A DNA stretch of 34,638 nt from Bacteroidia bacterium (GTDB taxonomy: Bacteria > Bacteroidota > Bacteroidia > Chitinophagales > BACL12): positions 1 to 34,638 of the forward strand of contig JAUIHG010000011.1 in the NCBI GenBank assembly GCA_030432405.1, read 5' to 3'. The position numbers and the translations under genes were made by a program. Under the pieces are notes generated by a model. The model saw only the letters and a program-made list of their open reading frames with translations, was not told the DNA's origin and searched no databases. Positions 1 through 7,282 of the stretch are shown piece by piece (the stretch's first letter is position 1; each line of letters opens with the position of its first letter).

Positions 1-1162
1 CGCCAACCAAAAGAAAATCAAACAGTTGGAGGTTGACCGGATAGGACTGCACCACAAAAGAACCGGAGCCGGGAATCTTGAGCCAACCGTACTGCAATTG
101 CCCCAGCAACAAGACCAGGGCCACACCGAATCCGATGGCCATGCTGATGACGGTTTGCAGCACCCCTTCCAGCAAAAAAACACCCTGAATCTGCCGCTGG
201 CTGGCTCCCATGGCCCGCAGCACAGCGATGTCGGTTTTTTTGTCGATCACCAGCATGGAGATGCTGCCGATCATGTTGAAGGCCGCCACAATCAAAATGA
301 AGGTCAGCACCAGATACACCGCCCATTTTTCGGTGCGCATAACCTTGTACACGCTCGGGTTGAGTTGGTAGCGGTTTTGAACCACAAATCCGGGTCCGGC
401 AATGTCCTGCAAGGCCTTGGCCACCTTGGCACTGCTTGCCCCTTTGTCCAGCCGGATTTCCACGGCACCGGCGCGGGATTCGGGAAAATCGAGCAATTGC
501 TGCACAAAAGGCAAGGGCACCACCACATAGCGCGCATCAAATTCCTGCTGGATGCGGAATACGCCTACGGGCGAAATGCGGCGTTCGCGGAACGCGCGCG
601 ACAAACCCACCCCGGCGCTCAACCCGCGCTTGGGCATGTAGACCGTCAATTGCCCGGCCCGCGGCCCCAGCAACACGTCGAGCACATCGGCCACGCCAGC
701 TCCGAGCACGGCACCCGGTAAAAAACTGCCGTCGCTGCGTTCGCGGAACGGCGCGTATAGCCCGATCAATACCGAATCGTCCACTGCCGTCACCGAACCG
801 AAGGCCGTATCCACACCCTTGAGCACCGCAATGTGCTCTTCGTCGTCGTAGACCACGATGGCATTTTCCTCCAGCGTCAGGCTGAGTGCCGCCACCCCTG
901 GCACGGCGCGCAAGGCCGCCACATCCAGCGAATCGGTGCTGAAATGTTTGCCCTCCACCCGGTGAATGGCCAGGTCGGGGTAAAAAGAAGAATACAGTTG
1001 CTTGACCAGGCCTTCAAAACCGTTGAAGGCACTCAGCACGATGATCAGCGCCGCTGCTCCCACCGCGATGCCGCCCATGGAAATGGCGGCAATCCAGTTG
1101 ATGGCGTTGGTGCGCTTTTTGCTGAAAATGTAGCGCCGGGCAATGCGAAAAGCAAATGACAC
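1..1162 (-). CDS. LolC/LolE-type (FtsX-like) ABC transporter permease, 3' end cut by window
   Basis: The reading frame runs without a stop from a GTG at 1162 down to the first base, giving about 387 residues beginning MSFAFRIARRYIFSKK. Family members have about 400-415 residues, so only about the last 20 are missing. There is an N-terminal membrane segment (about residues 24-45, WIAAISMGGIAVGAAALIIV), a long periplasmic domain with the MacB/FtsX-like fold, then membrane segments near residues 270-295 and 320-345. The cytoplasmic loop carries 'TDIAVLRAMGAS', which is characteristic of LolC/E and FtsX permeases. Known role of the family: inner-membrane part of the complex that releases lipoproteins towards the outer membrane. 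Whether it does LolC, LolE or a merged role is inference. GTG is chosen because it gives the usual N-terminus and lies 9 bases after the rbfA stop, suggesting co-transcription. Confidence 0.88.
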   Translation of the reverse strand, partial: MSFAFRIARRYIFSKKRTNAINWIAAISMGGIAVGAAALIIVLSAFNGFEGLVKQLYSSFYPDLAIHRVEGKHFSTDSLDVAALRAVPGVAALSLTLEENAIVVYDDEEHIAVLKGVDTAFGSVTAVDDSVLIGLYAPFRERSDGSFLPGAVLGAGVADVLDVLLGPRAGQLTVYMPKRGLSAGVGLSRAFRERRISPVGVFRIQQEFDARYVVVPLPFVQQLLDFPESRAGAVEIRLDKGASSAKVAKALQDIAGPGFVVQNRYQLNPSVYKVMRTEKWAVYLVLTFILIVAAFNMIGSISMLVIDKKTDIAVLRAMGASQRQIQGVFLLEGVLQTVISMAIGFGVALVLLLGQLQYGWLKIPGSGSFVVQSYPVNLQLFDFLLVG

Positions 1163-1171
1163 AGGATGGGC

Positions 1172-1513
1172 TTATTCGCCTTTCAGGAGTTCTTCCACCC
1201 GTGCTGCGCGCTCCATGCCGTCATCGAGGAAAAACTGCACTTCGGGAATGTGCCGCAATTGATGCCGGACCCGCTGGCCCAGGTGGTAACGCACATCGGA
1301 GGCATGGGCATTCAGCCGCAGCACCACCGCCTGCTTGTCCTCCACGTTGAAGACGCTGACGTAAAAACGGGACTCCGCCAGATCCGGGGTCACCGTGGCT
1401 TCGGTAATGGTCAAAAAAGCGCTGCCGTACCAATCCCGGCCGTGCTTTAAAAACAGCGCGGCCATTTCTTCCTGCAGCAGCTTGGCAACCTGGCGTTGGC
1501 GTCGGGAATCCAT
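1172..1513 (-). CDS. rbfA: 30S ribosome-binding factor RbfA
   Basis: The product has 113 residues, a normal length for RbfA, and starts MDSRRQRQVAKLLQEEMAAL. It contains the family's KH-like layout: an N-terminal helix, the 'LTITEATVTPDLAESRFYVSVF' stretch (central strand block), and a C-terminal helix ending at 'IPEVQFFLDDGMERAARVEELL'. RbfA binds the 30S subunit and helps mature the 5' end of 16S rRNA in the cytoplasm. The open frame extends upstream to 1756 but that part overlaps the anti-sigma gene and looks like noise, so the ATG at 1513 is used. It is followed 9 bases later by the Lol permease, a pairing common in Bacteroidota. Confidence 0.93.
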   Translation of the reverse strand: MDSRRQRQVAKLLQEEMAALFLKHGRDWYGSAFLTITEATVTPDLAESRFYVSVFNVEDKQAVVLRLNAHASDVRYHLGQRVRHQLRHIPEVQFFLDDGMERAARVEELLKGE

Positions 1514-1551
1514 GGCCGGTAAAGATACCCGACCTGCTTCAGGACACGCGG

Positions 1552-2415
1552 TCAGGGCCTTGGGCGTTCCGGACGGTCCAGTGCATCTGCATCCGCCTGG
1601 TCCATCAAACGCTCCAAATCGGGCAACAACGTGTTCGCCGGACCGGCGAAAGCCCCCCCCTGCTCCGAGATCCGCCGGCATAGGGCCAGCGCCGCGCCAT
1701 AGGCTCCTTGCTGGATCGTGGCCAAAACGAGGTGCCATTCGGCATCGGCCGTCCACTGGTTTTCACCCTGCTTCAGCAAAGCCTCAAAACCGGCCGCCGC
1801 TTCGCCACCCTGATCCAAATGCAGCTGGCTCATGCTGCGGAAAAACAGCACATCGGGGTGCTGTTGCATGGGCTCGGGCTGGGCGGAAAAGCCCTCCAGG
1901 GCTGTGGCATAATCCCCGTTGTCGTAAGCGGTATAGGCCTCCTGCAGGGCCAGACGGGCATCTTCGGCAGGTCCACGGGTGGCCGCCGGAGCGGGATAGC
2001 GGCCGATGTTGTTTTGGACCAATCGGTCTGCCGATGGCGTGGAATCCAGCTTGCCCGGCCAGAGCACGGTAATGCCGACGGCCAATACCAGCATGGCCGC
2101 CGCGGCAACCGACCAGCTGCGCAACGCCACAATACGCCGCATGCGCATGGCGGGTTGATGGCCGGGAATGGCATCCGGAACCAGCATCTTGTCCGTGGTT
2201 CCAAGCTCCCGTTCAATTTCCGACAGCGTGTTCCGAAACGCCTCCTCCTGTGGGTCGTGCAGCGCTGCGGCCATGCCGCGGTGCAAATCCACTTCCTTTT
2301 TCAATGCCGCGTCGGAAGCCATGTCCTGCTCGAATTCCGCTTTCGCCGAAGGCGGCATGCGGCCTTGCAGGTAAGCCTCTATGCGCTCGAAATCGTGTTG
2401 GTTGTAGCTGGACAT
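1552..2415 (-). CDS. Membrane anti-sigma-like protein with periplasmic TPR region
   Basis: The product has 287 residues. The N-terminus (about 1-90) is soluble, acidic and helical ('FERIEAYLQGRMPPSAKAEFEQDM'), like the cytoplasmic sigma-binding part of Bacteroidota anti-sigma factors. One membrane segment follows at about 101-119 (WSVAAAAMLVLAVGITVLW), then a C-terminal region with TPR-like helices (about 155-250). The start lies 9 bases after the stop of the ECF sigma gene, so the two form an operon and the likely role is to hold that sigma factor at the inner membrane; this is inferred from context. The stretch AFAGPAN at 255-261 is encoded by a copy of the dispersed TTCGCC...GGCGAA palindrome (1634-1650). 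I see no zinc-binding HxxxCxxC motif, so it is not a ZAS-type anti-sigma. Confidence 0.75.
   Translation of the reverse strand: MSSYNQHDFERIEAYLQGRMPPSAKAEFEQDMASDAALKKEVDLHRGMAAALHDPQEEAFRNTLSEIERELGTTDKMLVPDAIPGHQPAMRMRRIVALRSWSVAAAAMLVLAVGITVLWPGKLDSTPSADRLVQNNIGRYPAPAATRGPAEDARLALQEAYTAYDNGDYATALEGFSAQPEPMQQHPDVLFFRSMSQLHLDQGGEAAAGFEALLKQGENQWTADAEWHLVLATIQQGAYGAALALCRRISEQGGAFAGPANTLLPDLERLMDQADADALDRPERPRP
1634..1650 (+). repeat. Dispersed palindrome copy, TTCGCCGGACCGGCGAA
   Basis: Perfect 8+1+8 inverted repeat, preceded by GTG. It lies antisense inside the anti-sigma-like gene, where the coding strand reads AFAGPAN near the C-terminus. Identical 17-mers occur at 7370 and 17430. Confidence 0.9.
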
Positions 2416-2424
2416 AGGAGGTAC

Positions 2425-3057
2425 TCAGGGCATCAATTCGGCATACAGAGGATCGGCTTTGACGGCGGCCACCAGCTTTTCCTTGCACTGGAACTTTCGC
2501 TTTTTGGCATAGCCCTCAGACGCGTAGCCCATCTTTTCGGCGGCCCTGGCCATGGCCACGCCGTCAAAGAAAAGCCCGAGCAGTTTGCGGCAGTCTTCGC
2601 CCAGTTGGGCGAAATGCTTGCGGAACAGCGTGCGTTTGTCGTGCTCGGTCATGGCCTCGGTGATGGCGTTGTCGGTAGTGGTCAGGTCGGGAGTGGATGG
2701 CACGCCCTCCAGATTTCCGCCTTCATCCCTTGATGCCGATTCCGCCATGGAGGTTACCCCGGCACGGCCCTTTTTGCGCAATTGTTTGAGCCAAAGGCGG
2801 CGGCAAATGGCCTGCAGGTAGGTGGACAGGGAGGCGGTCAGCTGAAGGCGCCCGGCGCGGGCCTGGTGAAAAACGATGGTCAGCGCTTCCTGAAACACGT
2901 CGCGGGCCTCCTGGGCATCGCCGCTGTTGCGGGTGATGTAGTGCTCCACCGGCCCAAGGCATTCGCGGTACACGCGCTCCAACACGGTCCGGTCCGAAGC
3001 CGCTATGCGCGGCACCAGCGCTTGATCCGGATGGGCTTTGTCGGGTGCGGGGTCCAT
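2425..3057 (-). CDS. ECF-type sigma-70 family RNA polymerase sigma factor
   Basis: About 210 residues, starting MDPAPDK. Region 2 is recognisable around 'SGDAQEARDVFQEALTIVF', followed by 'LSTYLQAICRRLWLKQLRKKG' (end of region 2, promoter -10 contact). Region 4 is the C-terminal helix-turn-helix 'LGLFFDGVAMARAAEKMGYASEGYAKKRKFQCKEKL'-type segment (positions about 160-197). It is longer than a minimal ECF factor because of a linker of about 40 residues rich in S, E, G and T. A GTG three codons upstream (3066) is an equally possible start; the ATG at 3057 is used. It is the first gene of an operon with the downstream anti-sigma-like gene. A copy of the dispersed palindrome (2596-2613) encodes FAQLGE just before region 4. 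Confidence 0.88.
   Translation of the reverse strand: MDPAPDKAHPDQALVPRIAASDRTVLERVYRECLGPVEHYITRNSGDAQEARDVFQEALTIVFHQARAGRLQLTASLSTYLQAICRRLWLKQLRKKGRAGVTSMAESASRDEGGNLEGVPSTPDLTTTDNAITEAMTEHDKRTLFRKHFAQLGEDCRKLLGLFFDGVAMARAAEKMGYASEGYAKKRKFQCKEKLVAAVKADPLYAELMP
2596..2613 (+). repeat. Dispersed palindrome variant, TTCGCCCAGTTGGGCGAA
   Basis: Perfect 8+2+8 inverted repeat inside the ECF sigma gene, encoding FAQLGE. The stem ends match the family but the inner pairs differ with compensation (CCA/TGG). Confidence 0.75.
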
Positions 3058-3230
3058 AAATTTCACGGAAGCAATGGCCTCAAAATCAGCGCCTTATGGC
3101 GAATGCAGAAAAAAAGTGCCGTGCCCGGGGTAACGATCACACCGTGTGGGGAATGAAGGGCTGTAGACGGCAGCCTGCGAAAACGCGCATTACCTGCCCG
3201 AACCATTCCAAACGCACAATCCCAAACACG

Positions 3231-4706
3231 ATGACCCTTCGAAACAACACCGCACTGGCCCTGATGCTGGCCATGTTTTCCGGCACCGCCGCATTTGCCC
3301 AGGGAGGCCCCTGGCAAGTGGACGTGGGCCAACAACAAATCTACACGAACCCCGTCGCCACCGACGTGAAGGTCGGCCTGGGCGTCGAGGAACCCGACGA
3401 AACCCTGGAAGTGGGCGGCAACGCCCTGATCTACGACAACCTGGGCATCAACACCTCGGTCACGCCCACCAAGGAACTCTACGTCCGCGGCCAGATGTAC
3501 ATGAACGGCACGGGCTTCACCACGCCTTCCCAACAGGACAAAATCTCCCTAGTCGGCGACCTGCTCGGCGATCCGGAAATGACCGGCCTGGGCTATGAAT
3601 CCGAACTCGTTTCCGGTGCCGGAGGCATCCTGGACAACAAACGCGTGCTGGTCAATAAGGCCGAATACGCCCACCGTTGGTACATCAACACCAATGCCGA
3701 TGGGGGCGCTGGAGCCGCGATGAGCCTTCGCCCGAACGGGTTGGGCATCGGTGTGGACCTCCCGGATGCCGGCGTGCATGTGGACGCCGGAAGCGGCCAG
3801 GACGTGTTCCGCGGTTCCTTTAACGGCGACCTGCGCTTCCTGGTGGCCGAAAGCGGCCGCACCGGCTTCAACGTGGACGAGGCCCTGGCCGACCTGCACC
3901 TGAACAGCATCGGCTCCACCAGCCAAATGCTGATCACCCCCGGTGTCGGTTCCAGCGGCGGAGATGCCGAGCTGTTGCTCGGCGAAGACGACGACTTCAC
4001 CTACGGCATGGCCCTGCGCTACGACGGCGGCGACAACAACCTGTACATCTTCGGCCAGAGCGGCAGCGCCATCGGACCGCATTTCTCGATGGCCCGCAAC
4101 AGCGGCAGAATCGGCATCAACTACGGCACCACGCCGGTACCCACGGCGTTCCAGATGGCCACGGCCGGCAGCGTTTTCCTGCGTCCGGACCTGGACGTGA
4201 CCGACGGTTCGGTTTCCCTGATGCTGGGCGAAGACGACGGCAATGGCCTGATCTGGCGCTACAACGGCGTGGGCAACAAACTGCACCTGGACGGCCGCTC
4301 GGGCGGAAGCTCCACCGGCACCCACATGACCATTGAGCGGACCTCCGGCGACGTGTCGATCGGCTATGGCGAAAACAACGCACCAACGGGTTACAAACTG
4401 GCCGTCGACGGCGCAATCATCGCCGAACGCATCCGCGTGGAGCTCTCCGGTGCCTGGCCAGACTACGTGTTCACCCCGGAGTACTCGCTGATGCCCATCG
4501 CCGAATTGAAATCGAGCATTGCACAGAACGGCCACCTGCCCGGCATTCCTGCTGCAAGCGAAATGGAAAACGAGGGCATGGACCTGGGCGACATGCAAAA
4601 GCGCATGATGGAGAAAATCGAAGAATTGACGCTCTACATCATCGACCTGCAGGACCAGATCGACACCCTGGAAAGCGCAAAGGCCACCAGCCAGACAGGC
4701 CGCTAA
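3231..4706 (+). CDS. Secreted tail-fibre-like surface protein with C-terminal coiled coil
   Basis: The product has 491 residues and a clear signal peptide (MTLRNNTALALMLAMFSGTAAFA, cut before Q24). The open frame continues upstream to 3096, but that part has no signal peptide or conserved sequence, so the ATG at 3231 is chosen. The body is a string of short Gly/Asp/Asn-rich segments such as 'MLGEDDGNGLIWRYNGVGN' and 'LLLGEDDDFTYGMALRYDGG', two copies of a related unit. The C-terminus carries the 'WPDYVF...YSLMPIAELKSSI...GHLPGIPAA' module followed by 'DLGDMQKRMMEKIEELTLYIIDLQDQIDTLES', a coiled coil. This module is very common on Bacteroidota surface proteins and resembles phage tail-spike ends. 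I infer an outer-surface structural or adhesive role. No T9SS sorting domain is visible. Confidence 0.8.
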   Translation: MTLRNNTALALMLAMFSGTAAFAQGGPWQVDVGQQQIYTNPVATDVKVGLGVEEPDETLEVGGNALIYDNLGINTSVTPTKELYVRGQMYMNGTGFTTPSQQDKISLVGDLLGDPEMTGLGYESELVSGAGGILDNKRVLVNKAEYAHRWYINTNADGGAGAAMSLRPNGLGIGVDLPDAGVHVDAGSGQDVFRGSFNGDLRFLVAESGRTGFNVDEALADLHLNSIGSTSQMLITPGVGSSGGDAELLLGEDDDFTYGMALRYDGGDNNLYIFGQSGSAIGPHFSMARNSGRIGINYGTTPVPTAFQMATAGSVFLRPDLDVTDGSVSLMLGEDDGNGLIWRYNGVGNKLHLDGRSGGSSTGTHMTIERTSGDVSIGYGENNAPTGYKLAVDGAIIAERIRVELSGAWPDYVFTPEYSLMPIAELKSSIAQNGHLPGIPAASEMENEGMDLGDMQKRMMEKIEELTLYIIDLQDQIDTLESAKATSQTGR

Positions 4707-4730
4707 GCCCACCCCAACCCAATCACCTAG

Positions 4731-4755
4731 CCCGCGCAGCAAACGTGCTGCCGGG
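4731..4755 (+). other. Inverted repeat between surface-protein and M4 peptidase genes
   Basis: CCCG plus GCAGCA pairs with TGCTGC plus CGGG around an AACG loop, with one bulged C on the left arm, giving a stem of 10 pairs. It lies 24 bases after the upstream stop and ends 18 bases before the M4 ATG. There is no T-run after it, so a Rho-independent terminator is doubtful; it may be an mRNA hairpin in the leader of the M4 gene. Confidence 0.45.
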
Positions 4756-4773
4756 ACCCCAAAAGACCACACG

Positions 4774-7143
4774 ATGAGAACGAACGCACCATACGCGCGC
4801 TCGAACGGTGGGTGGACCGGGCTGCAGTTCTGTCGGGCCTTGCAAATCCGACTCAACACCGCTAAGCCTTGGCTGCTTGGCCTTGCCCTCAGCCTTCCAT
4901 TGCTTCCTGCCGCTGCCCAGGGCCAAGGCGCCCCGCAGCAACAACGGCAACAGCTCGACAACACCGGACGCCAACAGGCCGCCTTCTGGAACGATGCCAT
5001 GACGGCCATTGCCGATCCCGGATCCACCCCGGAATTCATCCGCTTCAAAGCGGATGCACAACTGAACCCGGAACGTTTATTCCAAAACCAATCCGAAGCT
5101 TTTGGCCTTCGCGGCGAAGACGCGATGACGCTTGAAAACGAAACCAGCGACCGCCTCGGCTTCCGCCACCTGGATTTTCAGCAGCACTACCGCGGCCTGC
5201 GCGTGGAAGGCATGCGCTTCAAAGTGCACGTCAATGCCGAAGGCCGGGTGTATGCCGCCAATGGGCGCATGGTCCGCGGACTGGAGCTGCCCGCCAACCC
5301 TGTTGTATCCTCGGAAAACGCAGTGGCCATCGCTACGGCCGCCTTGCGCGCCGAATTGGGCCAAAACGCTTCTTTGCGCCGCAATCCCCAGTCCGAACTG
5401 TTGATCACCCGCATCGAAAGCGGGGACTTCAGCGCGCAAAACCACACCCTGGCCTTCGCGGTCACGCTGGAAACCGAAGACGCGGCACACGACCGGATCG
5501 TGTACGTGGACGCCCATTCGGGCGAAGCTTTCCGGCACCGGGCCCTGTCCATGGTCTGTGATGCCGGCACGGTCAACACCACCTGGAACGGCACCGAATC
5601 CATTTCCACCCAGAGCACGAGCTCCGGTTTTACCCTGTCCAACGATTGCGGGGACTGGGGTGGTGGTGACCTGGATGTGCTCAACGGCCTGTTCGGCAGC
5701 AGCAAGGCTGCATCGGTACCCTACTACGACCTGAACAACGTCTGGAACGGCGGCGACGGCCGCGACGAAGTGTCGGGCGCCACCACACTGTGGGCCATCC
5801 AGCTGGCCAAGGAGTACTTCTTTGACGAGCACAGCATGGACAGCTACGACGATGCCGGTGGCGACATGACCATTTACAACAACATCCGCATCAACGGAAC
5901 GAGCTTCAACGCCTGCTACTGCGGCGGCGACCTGCTCTTTGGTACGGGCGGCGATTCGCTGAGCAATGCGGACGACTACGGCACCATCGATATTGCCGGC
6001 CACGAATGGACCCACGCGGTGGTGGACTATACCGCCGATCTGGAATACCAGTGGGAATCCGGCGCACTCAATGAATCCTTTGCCGACATCTTCGGCACGG
6101 TGATCGAACAGTGGTACGAAGGCGGCAGCTACGATTGGGAACTGGGCGAAGACCGCGGCAATGCGCTGCGCGACCTGGCCGACCCCAACAGCAAAGGCGA
6201 CCCGCACACCTACCAGGGCGTGAACTACATCGCCACAGCCGGTTGCACGCCCTCCAGCGGCACGGACTTCTGCGGCGTGCATACCAACAGCGGGGTGCAG
6301 AACAAGTGGTTCCACCTGCTGGTGGAAGGCGGCAGCGGCACCAACGACCTGGGTGACAGTTACACCGTCTCCGGCATCGGCTTCTCCCGCGCACGGGACA
6401 TCGCCTTCCGCAACCTGGCCTCCTACCTGGGTCCCACGTCAGGGTATCAGGCGGCCCGCACCGGATCCATCCAGGCGGCAGAAGACCTCTTCGGGGCGTG
6501 TTCGCCGGAGGCGAAAGCGGTTGCCGACGCCTGGTTCGCCGTGGGCGTTGCCCAGACCAGTACCGTGTACGACCGCACGGTCTGCGGCACAATCAATCCC
6601 TGGTTCCCTTCCGTGATTGAGGGCATCTCCAGCGTCACGGCGGCCGACGGCTGCACCAACACGATCGGCGCACCCCTGCTGGTCAACGGCTCGGTGGCCT
6701 ACCGCGCCGGGGATTTTGTGGAACTGCGTCCGGGCTTCGAAACGCTCTCCGGAGCCGTGTTTGAAGCGTATACAGACGACTGCTCGCATACCTATACCCG
6801 CCTGGCGGACCACAGCTACGACGGCCATGCCGATGGCCCGGCTACTGCCGAAAGCACTTTGACCAACCCTGCCGCGGCTGAACGGATGGAGCTCTCGCCC
6901 AACCCCTTCCGCAGCAGCACCACCCTGGACTTCCGGGTGCAGACCGAAGAGGCCCTGACCGCCCGGGTCTACGATGCCATGGGTCGGATGGTGTTCATGC
7001 AGGATCTGGACCGTCCATTCCAAACCATGCAAGAAGGCACGATATCGATCCAATTGGAAGGCCAGGCTGCGGGCACCTATGTCCTGCGCCTCGAAGGCCG
7101 GACCTACGGGTCGCAGCCGCTCAAGCTCCTCAAAATCGAATGA
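4774..7143 (+). CDS. Secreted M4 (thermolysin-family) metallopeptidase with T9SS sorting domain
   Basis: The product has 789 residues. A long N-terminus holds a signal peptide (about residues 29-49, ending AAAQG), then an FTP/PepSY propeptide (about 60-270). The catalytic domain has the zinc motif HEWTH at 410-414, the third zinc ligand Glu434 in 'ALNESFADIFG', and His503 in 'GVHTNSGVQNKWF', the transition-state histidine of thermolysin. After the peptidase comes a short domain ending 'LRPGFETLSGAVFEAYTDDC' of the kind found before Bacteroidota sorting signals, and from about 705 a type A T9SS domain ('LSPNPFRSSTTLDF' to 'LLKIE'). All catalytic residues are present, so it should be an active extracellular or cell-surface protease matured by removal of the propeptide. 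'CSPEAKA' near residue 577 is encoded by a palindrome copy. Confidence 0.95.
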   Translation: MRTNAPYARSNGGWTGLQFCRALQIRLNTAKPWLLGLALSLPLLPAAAQGQGAPQQQRQQLDNTGRQQAAFWNDAMTAIADPGSTPEFIRFKADAQLNPERLFQNQSEAFGLRGEDAMTLENETSDRLGFRHLDFQQHYRGLRVEGMRFKVHVNAEGRVYAANGRMVRGLELPANPVVSSENAVAIATAALRAELGQNASLRRNPQSELLITRIESGDFSAQNHTLAFAVTLETEDAAHDRIVYVDAHSGEAFRHRALSMVCDAGTVNTTWNGTESISTQSTSSGFTLSNDCGDWGGGDLDVLNGLFGSSKAASVPYYDLNNVWNGGDGRDEVSGATTLWAIQLAKEYFFDEHSMDSYDDAGGDMTIYNNIRINGTSFNACYCGGDLLFGTGGDSLSNADDYGTIDIAGHEWTHAVVDYTADLEYQWESGALNESFADIFGTVIEQWYEGGSYDWELGEDRGNALRDLADPNSKGDPHTYQGVNYIATAGCTPSSGTDFCGVHTNSGVQNKWFHLLVEGGSGTNDLGDSYTVSGIGFSRARDIAFRNLASYLGPTSGYQAARTGSIQAAEDLFGACSPEAKAVADAWFAVGVAQTSTVYDRTVCGTINPWFPSVIEGISSVTAADGCTNTIGAPLLVNGSVAYRAGDFVELRPGFETLSGAVFEAYTDDCSHTYTRLADHSYDGHADGPATAESTLTNPAAAERMELSPNPFRSSTTLDFRVQTEEALTARVYDAMGRMVFMQDLDRPFQTMQEGTISIQLEGQAAGTYVLRLEGRTYGSQPLKLLKIE
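6501..6515 (+). repeat. Dispersed palindrome, short form TTCGCCGGAGGCGAA
   Basis: 6+3+6 inverted repeat in the M4 gene, encoding part of CSPEAKA; preceded by GTG. The same 15-mer with the same flank is at 12164. Confidence 0.75.
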
Positions 7144-7211
7144 GCGCATCACGATGCACTGATGCCGCATGCATTGCAGTCCACAACAGGACCTCATGAT
7201 GCGGCAAAACC

Positions 7212-7239
7212 AAGCCCCCGGAAATGCTTTCGGGGGCTT
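7212..7239 (+). terminator. Probable transcription terminator after the M4 peptidase
   Basis: AAGCCCCC pairs with GGGGGCTT, and GAAA with TTTC inside it across one bulged G, leaving a TGC loop. It lies 69 bases after the M4 stop and is followed by the T-rich stretch 'cggtctttgtactttg'. It supports starting the next gene at 7283 rather than at the earlier in-frame codon at 7169. Confidence 0.75.
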
Positions 7240-7282
7240 CGGTCTTTGTACTTTGTGTGTGTCCGCCCCAAAGCTCCCCGCT

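Noticed and set aside
580..750. Two CGTTCGCGGAACG-like repeats in the Lol permease gene
   Set aside because: Both encode the same short peptide FRER with preferred codons, so codon use is enough to explain them.
3138..3148. Small palindrome CACACCGTGTG in the gap between the sigma factor and the surface protein
   Set aside because: Five-pair arms are expected by chance in a gap of this length; no second copy seen.
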